Origin: Edaphochlamys debaryana
Taxonomy: Eukaryota > Chlorophyta > Chlorophyceae > Chlamydomonadales
Length of the DNA stretch: 64,000 nt
Assembly: GCA_016858145.1 (NCBI GenBank)
Contig: JAEHOE010000013.1
Coordinates: 248,001-312,000 of the forward strand
Direction: 5' to 3'
Shown here: in pieces, positions 33,754-45,900 of the stretch
Layout: each line of letters begins with the position of its first letter
Position numbering within the stretch: position 1 is the stretch's first letter
Notes under the pieces: generated by a model
Databases searched by the model: none
The model's input: the letters and a program-made list of their open reading frames with translations, nothing else
What the model was told of the DNA's origin: nothing
Translations under genes and position numbers: made by a program

Positions 33754-36700
33754 TGGGCGGGCAGGCGCTCCACGGGGTCAGACGTGATCCCGCTCCGGGA
33801 CGGCGGGGGCGGCGGCGGCGGCAGGGGCACCGGTACGGGCATGCTGCTGGCGTCCGGGGCGGCGGAGGCGCAGGGCTTCCGGCGCGGCTCGGGGCCCGCG
33901 CATGAGGGCGGGCTCGGGCCCGCAGCGGAGAGGCCGCCTTCCGCCGGGGCCGGGGCCGAGGCGTTCGGGCCCAGCCCAGGCCCCGGCGCGCTACCACCCA
34001 TGCAGCAGTGGTCGCCGCGAGCCGCCGCCGCACAGCAGTGGGACTGGCAGGCCCCTCAGCCTGCCCAGGCCCAGGCCCAGCCGCTTCCACGACATCAGGA
34101 CCCGCCAGGCCCAGAGTGGGAGCGGGAAGACGAGGAGGGCTTCCACGCAGTGCCCGAGTCCCCCGCTGCGGGGAGCGTGGTGGAGCCAGTGTCCTTCGCC
34201 TGCATGACTCAGCCCATGACTCAGCCCGCTGGGCCCGTGGCCGAGATGTGGGAGGGCGGTTGGGCCCAGGGGGAGCAGGGGCAGCAGTGGAACGCACAGC
34301 AGAGGCCGGGCGGGGCCCAGTGGGGTCCACAGCAGGCACAGTGGGCCCAGCAGCAGGCCTATGCGGGGCCACAGCATGCCCAATGGCCAGGTGCGCTGGC
34401 GAACCAGTGGGCCCAGCAGCAGGGCCAGTGGGGCCCGCAACCGGGCCCATGGGCAGGCCCACAGGCAAACCAGTGGGTGCCCCACCACAACGGTCAGCTT
34501 CAGGCCCAGTGGGGCCCCGAGCAGGCCCCACCTCAGCCCGTGGTCCCACACCAGGCCCCAGCGCCCCCCCTGCCAAAGGAACGGCCCTGGGTCCGGCACT
34601 CCCGGCCGTCGGCAGTCCCCGAGGAGCGACCTTCCGCCGCCTTTGGGCCCGGGGGCGGCGGCGACGGTCGGGGAAGCGCGGCCCGGCGGGGCCTGCCCCT
34701 TCCCGGCAGCGACGATGATACCGATGGCGGGGGGGCGCAAGGCGATGGCAAGCAGGACGACGAGGAGGGGTCAGGCGAGGAGGATGGGTACGACGACGGG
34801 TACGACAGGCCCGGCCGGGGCCACGTGCATTGGGAGAACACCTTTGAGAACCTCAAGGTGGGCCGCGGGCGGACCTGGTGTGTTCCGAGGTTCTCGGCGA
34901 GCCCAGTTGACCTCAGGGCCTCCCTCGTGTCGTCCCTGCTCACCCAGCCTTGCTCCCACTTCGTTTGCCACGTCGACTTTCCTCCAAGCCCTTCCTCCTT
35001 TTGCTTTGCCCTCGCCCGACCACCCACCTCAGGCCATCGTCATGCACGGGGCTAAAGTCGATGTGGTGGGCCGCGGCCGGACCTGCTTGCGGGAGCGCGG
35101 GCCAGGCGCGGGCGGGCGAAGCTTGGAACCGCGGGGGGACTGCCGTATGCGCTCAGGGCCCTCGACCTGCCCCCTGCCCTCTCCCCCGCCCCCTGCCCCC
35201 TGGACGCCGCCACGCAGCGCCTGCACGCGTCCGTGCCGTCGCGCCCATACACACACGCCTTCCCCCCTCCCTCCCCCTCTTCCCCCCCGCCCCCCGGCAG
35301 CACGACGCGCTCCGCACCGACGCCGCCACGCAGCGCCTGCACGCCCGCGCGGAGGTGTTTGACCCCGGGGTGAGCGGGTGTTGGGGGCTGCTCGCGTGCT
35401 CGTTGGGAGTCGGCTGGTGGGTCGGGAGGTCCCGTGCGGTGAGGGTTGCGCGGTTCCACTCGTGGGTATGCTGGCTTACCCCCTGGCCTGCGGGCAGTGT
35501 GAGGGTGATGCCCTGATGGATGGGGGTTGGGGGAGGGCGAGGGTGGCGCTGCGTCCCCAGTGTGTGCACACTGCAGCCCTCCACATGCCCGCTACAGCGG
35601 CACCCTCCCTGCCTTCGCTACCTTCTTCTCCCCTCTTTCTCCCCCTCAGCTGTGTGTGCGGCCTCTGCACGCCCCAAGTTATAACCTCAAGTCATAACCC
35701 GTTCCCCTTACCCTTTCCCCTTCCTTCCCGCCCCTCCTCGCCCCCAGACCGAGAGCGCCTTCCGCGTACTCCAGGTCCTAACCGCTGTCTGCGCCACCTT
35801 CAGCCACGGGGCCAACTCGGTGGCAAAGGCCGTGGGGCCCTTTGCCACCATCTGGTACTGCTACCACACGAATCGGGTAAGGTGCCGTACGGGGCTGTGC
35901 TATGCGCCGTACGGGCGGAAGAGCGGGGGTTTGGGTGCGGGGAGGTGACACGGCCCCGCCCTCCGACGTCAACGCTCCTGTTGTACGCCCTTCGTCCTCC
36001 CCACTCGCCCCATGACTCATGCATGACTCATGCAGATCGACTACGTTGTGGCCATGCCCGTCTGGATTTTAGTCATGGGGGGGGCGGGCATCGTGGTGGG
36101 CCTGGTCACGTACGGTGAGCGGTTGGTGGGTTGGGAGTTGGTCGTGACTAAGCTTGGGAGCGTGGCCGAGGGGGCGCTCCGGAGCACGCAAGCCATTGTG
36201 TCGTACCCTGGCCCTCCCCCTGTTCATGCCCGCCCCCCTTCGCCCCGCTCCGTCCCGCTCCTTTCCTGCTCCTCACCTCCGCCCGGTTCAGGCTACAACA
36301 TTGTCCGCGCGATCGGTGTACGACTGTCCGTGATCACGCCCTCTCGCGGGTTCTGCGTCGAGCTCGCCACGTCTCTAGTGCTACTGGTGGCCTCGCACCT
36401 GGGCCTGCCCATCTCAACCACGCACTGCCTGGTGGGCCCGGGCGGTCCCAAGCTGGGCCTGGGCGGACAGGGGCCGGGTCCTGTGGACTGTCCTGGAGTG
36501 GGTCGATGGCCCGTGGCGGTCTCACGACCCATGTCTATCCCCCGCCCTTCTGCGGCGGGGCGGGCCGTTCCCTTGCGCCCCCCCAGTCCCCATCCGCAAC
36601 CTCCCCGTTCCTGTCCCCACACCAGTGTCCCCACGTGCTGCAACCCCACCCCCCCTCAGGTGGGTTCCACTGCCGGCATGGGCCTCATGGAGGGCACCTC

Positions 36701-37657
36701 CGGCCTCAACTGGCGCCTTATGGCCCAGTTCTTCGCGGGATGGGTCGTCACGTTCCTGCTGACGGCCTGCCTGTCGGCCGTTTTCTTCTCGTTCTTCGCC
36801 TTCGCGCCGTGCGTGATCGAGGGGCAGGACATTCTCGAGTACGAGGTCGCCATGATCAGCATGGCGCGCATGTGAGCGGGACGAGCGTACGGTATAGTAC
36901 GGCGGGTACGGCCACTGGGTTTCCCACCCAACCGCCGCCTTGCTCGTGGCGTCACAGCAGCCCGACACCGGGCCCATTCCAGCGTGGTCCTGTCACCCTT
37001 CACCCCAGCGTCCTCCACTCCACCCCAAACACCCCACTCCTTGTTCGCGCCCTCAGGATTGAGGAGGTGGTGACGAGGGCCAACCAGGCCGCCGCCGTGG
37101 ACTCAGCCACGTGGGGCAACGCCAGCGCCGCCCTCAACGCCACGCTGCAGGGCCGCATCGCAGAGCTCAGGGTGAGGCGGTGTGGGTGTGGGGGGGGGCA
37201 GCGGCAGCGGCAGCAGTGGAGTCTGGGCGGGAGCGGGAGGGGGTCAGTTGCGCTGTGAGGGGCGGAGGCGGAGGACTGCGGCCGTGGCAAGGGTGGACGC
37301 GTGCCAAGGCTTTGGGCTGCGCGGTGTGTCCTCGGTCCCGAGCCCAAGGCAACTTCGCCCCGACTGTGGGACGCGCTTGCCCACAGCTGTATTGCCGCCC
37401 TCGGCCTGCATTCAGCGGTCAGTCAAGCGGTCATGAACCCTGCTCCTTCCGCCCCTGCCGCCCGCCACCCTTGTCAGCTGTACGAACTGCCCAGGCGTCG
37501 CCGCCGTACCCGGCCGAGGCAGCACTTGGAGCCGGCTGAGCTGATCGACTTCATCGACGGCGCACTCCATCTGTACGAGAACAACTCCTACGGCTGGATC
37601 GGGGGCATGCGTTCACGCGGCCTTGCGCTCCCGCCCGCGCAGCAGCGGCAGCCCTAG
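29682..37657 (+). CDS. PiT-family (Na+/H+-phosphate) transporter with giant central loop
   Basis: PiT (SLC20/Pho89) proteins carry inorganic phosphate across a membrane. Exons: 29682-29768, 30010-30034, 30279-30424, 30815-30938, 31248-31339, 31475-31569, 31835-31925, 32355-32377, 32872-32979, 33300-34857, 35033-35065, 35301-35369, 35748-35876, 36036-36114, 36292-36431, 36660-36871, 37057-37171, 37478-37657 (TAG). They stay in phase and give 1101 residues. The two inverted repeats are clear: AYGIGANDFSKSFGG...LTMRQAVVLGAVFEFSGA and WSLPVSSTHSIIGAVCG in the N-half; FSHGANSVAKAVGPFATIW and LGLPISTTHCLVGSTAG in the C-half. Residues ~264-783 are one hydrophilic exon with Gly runs, Trp/Gln/Pro repeats and an acidic end. 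The GANDVAN signature is altered in both halves (NDFSK, NSVAK). The membrane location and transported ion are not decided by sequence. Confidence 0.9.
30950..31118 (+). repeat. Imperfect tandem repeat in transporter intron 4
   Basis: Copies of CATCTGGGTCGGCTGG, often followed by GGGCGATCTGGGTCGGG, recur around 30952, 30988 and 31080 in the intron between exons 30815-30938 and 31248-31339. The spacing is irregular, so it looks like a decayed minisatellite rather than a regulatory array. Confidence 0.7.
35203..35344 (+). repeat. 26-bp exon fragment duplicated in the preceding intron
   Basis: The 26 bp at 35319-35344, inside the exon 35301-35369, is repeated exactly at 35203-35228 in the intron just upstream (both begin GACGCCGCCACGCAGCGCCT). 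The intronic copy has no acceptor directly in front of it and continues into unrelated sequence. Confidence 0.85.
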
Positions 37658-39136
37658 CCCTAGGGTGGGCCACCACACCCATTGGGCTGCTGCTTATGGG
37701 GCGGGGTGGCGTGGAGTGGAGTGGCGACGGTCGGCGGCGGCGTCCCGGGGGCCCCGCTTGGGTCCATGCGCGGGCAGCCCGCTGCGGGGGACACGTGCCC
37801 TGAGTGCGTGGCCGCGGCACCCGTGGCGCGTGCCTGAGCGCCCCTGCTGCCGGGGCTCCGAGGAGAGCCCAGCACGACGCGCTTGCTGCTGCCCGCCGAC
37901 GTCAGCGCCGCCGGCCCCAGCAGCGGCGCCAGCGGCGGCGGTGGCGTCCGCTCGGCGCGGGTGAGCAGCCCTTGCGACCCCGCGCTGCTGCGCCTACACC
38001 CGGCGGGGCTCACATCCGAGGCGCGCGCCCGGCCGTGGCCGGCCGTGGCCAGCTGGCTCAGGCGGCGGCGAGGGGCAGCCTCTGCAAGCACAGCAAACAG
38101 CATCGCCCCGCCATGCATTGGTTCCGTCGCGCCGTTCCGCTCTAGGGGGTTTTGCGGTGGCGGGGGAGCGGGACGCCCTGGCGCACGCACTGGACCGGAC
38201 TGGGGGGCGACAGCGCTGCTGCATTGCGTCATCTTGGGACACGCCGTGCCCCTGTGGTATCTCGGGTAGGCGAGCGAGCACATTACTGCAGCAGCACTGG
38301 ACTCGCTCGGGGAATTCATCGCTGTTGCGTTTGGTAGTTGGTGCATGGACTGGTTCCTTACAATGTGGCAAAGCTGCAGGAGCGCTGTGGGAGTAGTTTT
38401 TTGTCCTTGCCGCTCGCATGGCAATGTCCATGTGATGAGCACCAGCGTCTTATCAGCAGGCCATCAGATGTGCACGTCTTAAACCTTACGCAGTGGCTTA
38501 TAAGGTGGGAGGAGGAAGCTGCAGCGGCCCCCAGCGGCCTGGGGCGGGGTCTTTGACCGCGGTGCTGCCGCACTTCCGTGTAGGGCGGTTGGCTACGCAG
38601 GGATTGCGCTCGGTTGTGTGTGCGAGGGGAGGGCACGCTTTTCTCCGTGCTGTGCTGCTCCATGGGAATGGTACTCATGTGATTGGTGAACTGCCTGGGT
38701 GCTGAGCACTGTGCTGAGCACCAGTATTTCGCTGTTTAGGGGTGCTGCTGCGATCCAACGTTGGTAACACTGCTTCTATCTATCTGGGGCGGCATTGGGA
38801 ATTGGTGCAGGGAATCGCGGGGGTGGTGTTGGCTGGAGTGTGGTTCTGCAATAAAAGTGTCTCGTAGTTAGCAACAGGTTCGGCGGGACTGGACGGGCGA
38901 TAGATGGTTCTGGACGGAAAGCCCTTGCGCCTTGATTGGTGCATAAGGGACGCATGTACTTCAGCACTGGCGGCGGCGATGCATGGTGCTCACAGTGTGG
39001 CGCTGGGGTGTGGATGGCTCGAGGCCTCGCGTAGGAGGAGCGTTGCTGGGTGGCTGCCAGGCGGTCCAGGCTCCGCTTCGGATACCTGTAGACGCCGCCG
39101 AGAATTGCGGACCACTGAGGTTGGATGGAGGGTGAG
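37658..39136. other. Convergent intergenic, left part (transporter 3' flank)
   Basis: The transporter and the SBP gene point towards each other across 5.3 kb. This part should contain the transporter 3' untranslated region. No exon, RNA gene or TGTAA polyadenylation signal was found. Confidence 0.4.
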
Positions 39137-39551
39137 ATGTACATCAGGGTTGCCAACATGTATCAGTCCCCGTAATAATACGGATACGTATTAATACGGA
39201 TACGGCCTCTCGCTGCCGTATTAATACGGCATGCGGCGCGGGGGTACCGGCCGGGCAGCCGGGGGCCGGCGGCGGTGGGGGGGGGTGCTGGGGTGCGTCG
39301 GTCGGCAGCTCAGCCGTCCGATCCGCCGTAGCCGATGCCCTACGTGTTCCCTGCGCTTCTACGTGAACGCGGAGCGCATTCGCTCGTGCACAAGGCGGCA
39401 GTATGGGCTGCCGTACACTGCCGTATTAATACGGCTGGGCGCCGCCGTATTAGAGCCGTATTAAGCCGTATTAGCGAGGAGGGGGCCGTATTGCGTATTA
39501 ATACGCGTATTGGCCCCGAGGGCTGCCGTATTATGCAACCCTGATGTACAT
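39137..39551. mobile_element. Non-autonomous hAT-type element (MITE) with 8-bp target duplication
   Basis: The element proper is 39145-39543 (399 bp). It begins CAGGGTTGC and ends GCAACCCTG, a perfect 9-bp terminal inverted repeat of the CAGGG type typical of hAT transposons. It is flanked on both sides by the 8-bp direct repeat ATGTACAT (39137-39144 and 39544-39551), the target-site length made by hAT transposases. The interior has no transposase frame. It is filled with copies of a short palindrome, CCGTATTAATACGG and degraded forms, making the ends AT-rich and able to fold. It must have been mobilised by a transposase encoded elsewhere. Confidence 0.88.
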
Positions 39552-42500
39552 GCATCAGCGCGCGCGGGGACGAGAATGTATGGGCGGAGTGCGGCGGTCG
39601 CATGCAGAGCTGCAGCGGGGGCTGCAGGATTGCAGGAACGTGCGTCGGTGCGTGAGGTGTGCTAGAGGGTCGGTCATACATCAGCGTTGTGTGCTCTGTG
39701 CGTGCTGATACTGAACGCAGCGAGGGTTAGTGGCACTGTTGCTTTCCTTTCAGTTGAGGCTTGGTGTGCCGATGGCGCGTTGCTTGCTAGCTATGGCCGA
39801 TGGGCCGGCCGGCTGCATGTGTGCACGCGTCATGTTGGCAGGTGAGCTGGGCTGGCGGGAGACCGAGCAGACTGTGGTCCCCGTGAGGTGGCGTTGGAAG
39901 GGGCGGGGTACATGGGGCGATACCGGTGGCACGCTTAATTGAGGAGGCAACTCCAGCGCCCTCGTCCGCTTACTTCTTGGGGTCTTGGCACCAACATGCC
40001 TGCCACGCCCGGCCAGCAACAGTCCGCACACCCGCAACCCATGCGGACGACCCGGAGCTCCCCTCCGCTCCGGGTCGAGACCCACCACTGCCAGCCGATG
40101 CCAGGCATGCAATGGAGGGATTGGAGGCCCGTTTGCCGCCGCCGCACAGACAGCGCACACGACCGGAGCGCAACGCAGAACCGCCGTAAACCCAGTCGAT
40201 TTAAAACAAAGGTCCTGCTCTTCCACGGCGCTTCATTGCCCATCCGTGGCAGCTTCCCGCCCCTAGGCCCTAGCCTGTAGAAACGGCTCCCGTGCCCAGC
40301 CAGGCACGACGCACCGAGAGCCACCAGCCAAGCGCTCGCTACCCAGACAAGCCCATGCAACGATAATAGCCCTGCGGCCCCGCCCGCCTGCGAGCGAGGA
40401 GTCAAAGACGAAACTCCTCCCGGGCTGACAGGTCCGGCAAGTAACCATTCCCCTTGGAATCACCTAGCTCAGGTGAACTCGCAGGCCGATTCATAAGGAG
40501 TTCAGCAGTTAGCCGTTTATGCTGCTGACATAGGCACGCAAAGACATCCACACACGCACAGCTCCATCCCAGCAGGATCACATGAGTAACAGCAGTGCTG
40601 GGATGGAGTGCCTCGCCCCACCCGGCCACCTCAGCAGTGCACCAACTGCACGTAGAAGCAGCAACACGCAGCCCTGTGCGCTCACAAGCATCGGCAAAAG
40701 GAGAAGGCAAAATACTTAAGGCATGAGGCAGGAAGCCTCATGACTGCACACTGCATGACCCATCAGACCCCGTCGAATACTAGGGACTAGTCCCGCAAAC
40801 ACCCAGCACTGATCCACACTGTGGATTCCACAGCCTGCCGGTGCCGTCGTCGTCGGAGACAGCAGCTCAGACCGCCGACAGCGCCCAGCACAAGGTCGGG
40901 GTCGCAGCCAAGCCCCGCTACTCTTGACACCTATGGCACCCCTTGGCAGAGCAATGCATAAGGCAGGTGCGCCAAAGCTACCCACGCACTGGGACCCTTC
41001 CAGCGCAGCCCAATATTGCAAAACGGCTAGCAAGTGTCTCACCCCACCGTCCACAGAAGGAAACACCAATGTCCGTTTGCCCCATGTGCCTCTCTGTTGT
41101 ACCAGCCTAGTGCTTGAGCTGTTAGAACACTAGTAAGAGCTAAGTGAGAACCCAGAGTCGTGTCCGTTTAGACGTGGCATTGAGTGAATGCCGGTTAGCG
41201 GCCAGAGGCCGGGTCTAAGTAGCTTCCGGAGTAACGGCAGGGGATTCCGAGGCGCACAGCTGGCGCGTGCCAGCTGTAGCTCTCGTAACTGCAGTCAGAC
41301 GCTAACCGGTGACAGCACCACAGCTTCCAGGCGCTGTGGTGAAAGCACAGTGCAGCAGGGTGCTTAACCACGGGGCAGGTCCCAAGCAGTGCAGAGCGAC
41401 GGAGGGTGTTGCGGACCCCCGCACAGGTGTCGCAGAAACAGTCAGACCAGAGTTCGGCCGCACTTGGCCGCACGACCGTAGACGTTCGCAGAATACGTCC
41501 GTTTCTACGGTCGGCGCACAACACTCTCGCTCCCTTGGGTGTCCCCGCCCAAAGTAGTGCTAGCTTCACGCACGGGTGTACGAACATGCGAACTGGCCTT
41601 CCGAACATTGGTATATACATGCATGCGCGCGTGTCCCGCACCGGATAAACGGTGATGAGTGGCTGAAGGGTTCTGGGACAAATAAAGCAAAGGACATCAG
41701 GTCATCAGAGCGGCTCTCTGCGTGCGGCATATCTGACTTGTTGCTACGTACGTACACATGCATATCATGCTACTGCCCCCTCCCATCCAGTGCCTGTACG
41801 GCAGGCACACATCAGCCCGAGTCCCACGTAAGACCCATTGATCACGCACCCCCAGCCGCCGCCAGACGCGAGAGCCAGCCTTCATCGCTCCATCCAGAAA
41901 CCCTTCATCCGTACGAAGAAGACAGGCCCACCCCAGCAATTCTCGATATCTAGTTCAGGTTGAAGTATCTTCTCGCGAGCCCTATCTTCGCCGCCCTAAC
42001 CCCCCCCCGCCTCCCTGCCCCCCATCTCAACTGGCCACACACGAGAAGAGTGTGTAATGAGTAGATGCGCCAATGTAACGTGCGCACGTGTGGGCTGTGC
42101 CACCGCGCGCGCAGGTTGCTTATCAGCAGTGTGCTCAGAACCGCACCGGCACCAACAAAAGAAGCAACGTCCTCGCATTCGCCAACGGCAACCGAAACCC
42201 TTGCTTAGAAGCTGGGGCCGCACACACCCCGCTCCGGAGAAAGAAGTCGGGCCCGCCCTACGCTCGACGTCGACCTGCCCCTGCCAATCACAGGTAGGCA
42301 TTGTGGCAGCCAGCCTAGCTAGGATAACAAGGCAAAAGAAAGCACACCGCATCTTCCATCAGGCAGCAAAACGTACGCTTCACACGATGTCAGCTTCCCA
42401 CATACCCCAGCCACTGAGCGATGTGCAACAAAGAAAGCCGAATCCTTCACCCCAGACAACAGTGATAGCGTGCTTGCTGTTGAGTCCGACGACGCTGACT

Positions 42501-42994
42501 ACTGGCAAAGCCAGCGAAGCGGCGGCAATCCGCAGTACATCATTCACCAAAGGACGACACAGCACGCAGTTCCTGAACACGAGACGTTTGCTGAGCATCC
42601 GTTTGCGTGCTTAGACGCCTTCATGACTGTATGCGCCGGGCGGAGGTAGTCCCTGCCTCCCCATGCATGCGTTACGGGCAGCCTATCCTGCCCTTGCCCC
42701 GTTCACTTGCCGCCTCTTTGGCTATCCCTACAACAGCAAACCCAACTCACGCACAAAGCATCAAGCAAGGAAGATGCAACGGCGCATCACAAAGCATCTT
42801 ACGAGAAGTGCTTTCGAAGTAAAACGAGGCAGGCACAGCAAGGCACAAGCCGAGCGAACTGATGCCAGACGCGGGGGGAGCTTTTGGACCGAAGAGACCG
42901 CTTGGGGGGCCCCGAGGGGAAGGGCCAGGCCCAGCCAGGTCCAGGACCTCATCACTCAGGGGCCTCGACGGATGGTCCAACTACTACTGTACTA
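39552..42994. other. Convergent intergenic, right part (SBP 3' flank)
   Basis: No supported gene in 3.4 kb. The base composition is visibly less GC-rich than the coding regions. It probably includes the 3' untranslated region of the SBP gene. A TGTAA on the plus strand near 42048 has no upstream plus-strand gene nearby. Confidence 0.4.
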
Positions 42995-45900
42995 CTACTG
43001 TATGGCGTAGCCATACATATTCGCGTAGTCCGCTCCGGCGCCTCCATTCTGCTGGAAGGATCTCGGTGCGCCCACGTGAGGGCCCGCTGGGGGCATCCAG
43101 CAGTCCCCAACCGCCGGCCTCGCGGGCGCCTGCTGCGAGGGCCTCTGGCCCTGGCCCTGCGCCCGCGCGTGGGGCGACAGTTGGTCCCAGCACCTGATAG
43201 CGGGGGCGCAGGGTGCGGGGCCAGAAGCGGCGGCGTGCGGCGGCCAGGGCTGCCGCTGCTGCGTTCCGCCGTAGCCGCGGGCGGGCGCAGCTGCTGGCGC
43301 CGCGGCCTCCGGGCCATAGTCAGACCAGGAGTGGAAGACGTTGTGCAGCCAGTCGGGCTGGGGTGCAGGCGACGACGCGTCGGCAGCAGCACCCGACGGC
43401 GCGGCAGCCCAGCCCCGCTGGCTCGCCGCCGCCGCCAGGGCTGGGCCAAGCCCCTCAAAGTACTCGGAGGCCCCACCCGTGCCCACGCTGCCACCGCCGC
43501 CGCCCCGGACCGAAAGCCCACTCGCGGACGGCCCCTGCCGCGCATAGGAGTACGGGTCGTAGCCACCACTGCTGAAGGTGGGGCGCAAAACCTCGGATGG
43601 CGGCGCAAGCGCAGTCATGGCGGCGGCGGCGTTGGCGGCTGCAGGGGCCTGCCGCTGCTGGCCCAGCGGGGGCAGCGCTGGCGGGGCCGCGCCCGACCAG
43701 CAGCTGCCGCTGCTGCTGCTGCAGTCACCCCACACCGCCGCCCGCTGGGTGGCGGCGCCGTGCAGGCCCGTGGACGGGTCGGCCCAGTGTACGGCAGTGT
43801 TGTTGCTGGCTCCGCTGCCGCTGCCGCCGTCGCAGTCACTGCAGACGGCCGGGCCCACACGGACTCGGAGCGGCACAGGGCCTTGCGGCGGCTGCGCCGG
43901 GGCCCCGGCGGCGGCGAGCCCGTTGGCAAAGCTGGGCCCAAGCGGGCCCGTGCCGTACATCAGGTACGCAGGGCGGGTCGAGACGTACGGCTCGCCGTCG
44001 CCAAGGGCGTCACCACCGCTCTGTGGTTCTTGGTCCCAGGCGGTGACCACTCCGAGGCCCGGCGGTGGCTGCGGCGTCTGTTCGGCTTTGGCCCACGAAG
44101 GGCACGGCGGCAGGTGCCACTCGTCGGCAGCGGCGGCGGGTTGCGCAGGAGAAGGTGCAGCCGCCGGGCCCGTCTGGGCCTCGCGTGGGCCTGCGGGGGG
44201 GCCCAGGCCCTGCAGCAGCTCCGCCAGCTCCCCCTCCAGGCGGGCGTCCAGCTGTGGGCCTCCCCAGGGCCTGGCCAGGCGCAGGCTGGGCCCCGGGACG
44301 GTCGCCCTCAGGAAGCGGCCGAGCGTAGACGAAGGCGGCGCGGCGGCGACGGCGGCGGCGGCGTCCAGAGTGGAGGGCAGGCGCGACGGTGCCGCCAGCA
44401 CTGTGCCCGCCGTGTTATATGGATAGGCAGTGGCGCTGTGGTGGATTGCGGCGGCGGCGGTGTAGTCATTGTAGAGAGCGGCTGGGGCGGGGGCGGAGGG
44501 TGGGCCGGGGCGGGGCCCCAGGCGTTGCTGCGAGGAGGTGGACACACAGCTCAGCTGCCGCTTGAGCCTCGAGCCACTGCCGCCGCCGCCGCCGCTGACA
44601 GCGCCGCCGCTCAAACCACTGCTACCGCACCCGCCGCCGGCGACGATGCTGCCTCGGACCGCGATGCCGCCGCCGACTCCATAGCTGTCGCCGCCGCCGA
44701 TCAGGCACCTGACGACGTCACTGGCCCGAAAGCCAGCGTCATCCATCTTCACGTCAGGGCCAACGGCAGCCGCGTCTCGAGTTACGTCGGCGGACGGTGT
44801 GCCCTGCAGAGCCGGCGGTTCCGCCGAGGGCGCGGGCTCAGGGGCTGACGCCCGCTCGCGCGCAACTGCCGGCTCTGCCTGCGTGTCGCCCTGCACGGCC
44901 GCGACCACCTCGCGTGGCGCCGTCAGGGCCGCACCTGTCGCTGCCTGCAGCGACGCGGCACGGCCGCCGCTGGGGCGTCCGCAGCTCGAGTCGCTGTGGC
45001 TGCCGCCGTCGCCGCAGTCCCCGCAATCCTCGCAGTCGCAGCCGTCGCCGCTGCCAGCGCTCTCAGACTCTGAGCACGAGGCGCTCGAGGCTGGGGCATG
45101 GCTTGTGCGCCTGGCGGCCTTGGGCTTGGCAGGCGCGTGGGCCTGGGGGCAAGTGCGGGCAAATGGAGGGAGGGTCGCGAGGAAGCGCAAGCGGTGGGCA
45201 CACGAACCGGACACAGGGCCTCATGCACGCGGCGAGCGTGGCGTGCGTGGGCCGCACGCAGCAGGGCATGATCACGAAGGCACACTGACGCCAGGACTCT
45301 TGCCGCAAAGCTAGCCCACCATTTGCCGCATTAATCTGCTGGCAATCCGCTGTCAGGCGGTCAGTCATCGCCCCGGACGTGCATTCCGGTTCGGTCCGGC
45401 CCAGCCCGGCCCAGTCCCGGACGCACCTGCTGCTGCCTGAGGAGGCGCTGCTGCGCGAGCTTGACGCGGCGGCGGGCGGTGTGGGCGGCCAGCTTGGTAC
45501 GGCAGGACCTGGTTCGGAGTTGGGATCGGCGGAGTGAGCGGGGCTGGCTGGGGCGCGGAGGCACTGCCGCCCCAAAACCACGCGTACGGCATTTACACCG
45601 CGTACGGCAGGCAGCACGGGCATGCTCCCGTACGTACCGCCTGACGCCGTCGAAGTCGGAGGCATCCTGAAACTTGCAGCACTGCACACGCGTAAGCGGA
45701 GAAGTGGAAGTGGGTTCGTCTGGGTAACAGCAATGAATCCGCTTCCGCTTCCAAGCTCGAGCCCCTGCCCATGCCCGCGCACCCGCAATCCCGCCGACAG
45801 CCGTCTTCTGCAGCCGCCCCCCACCCTCTTACCTGTTGACAGAACCTCTGGGGAGCGTCCCCCTCCACCAGGACTACCTGGGGGGAGGTAGGGAGGGGCA

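Noticed and set aside
33632..34576. Minus-strand open frame of 314 codons
   Set aside because: Antisense to the long loop exon of the PiT transporter, which is in phase with both flanking exons.
42884..44848. 654-codon plus-strand open frame
   Set aside because: Mirror of the last SBP exon; Arg/Gly/Ala-rich without family motifs.
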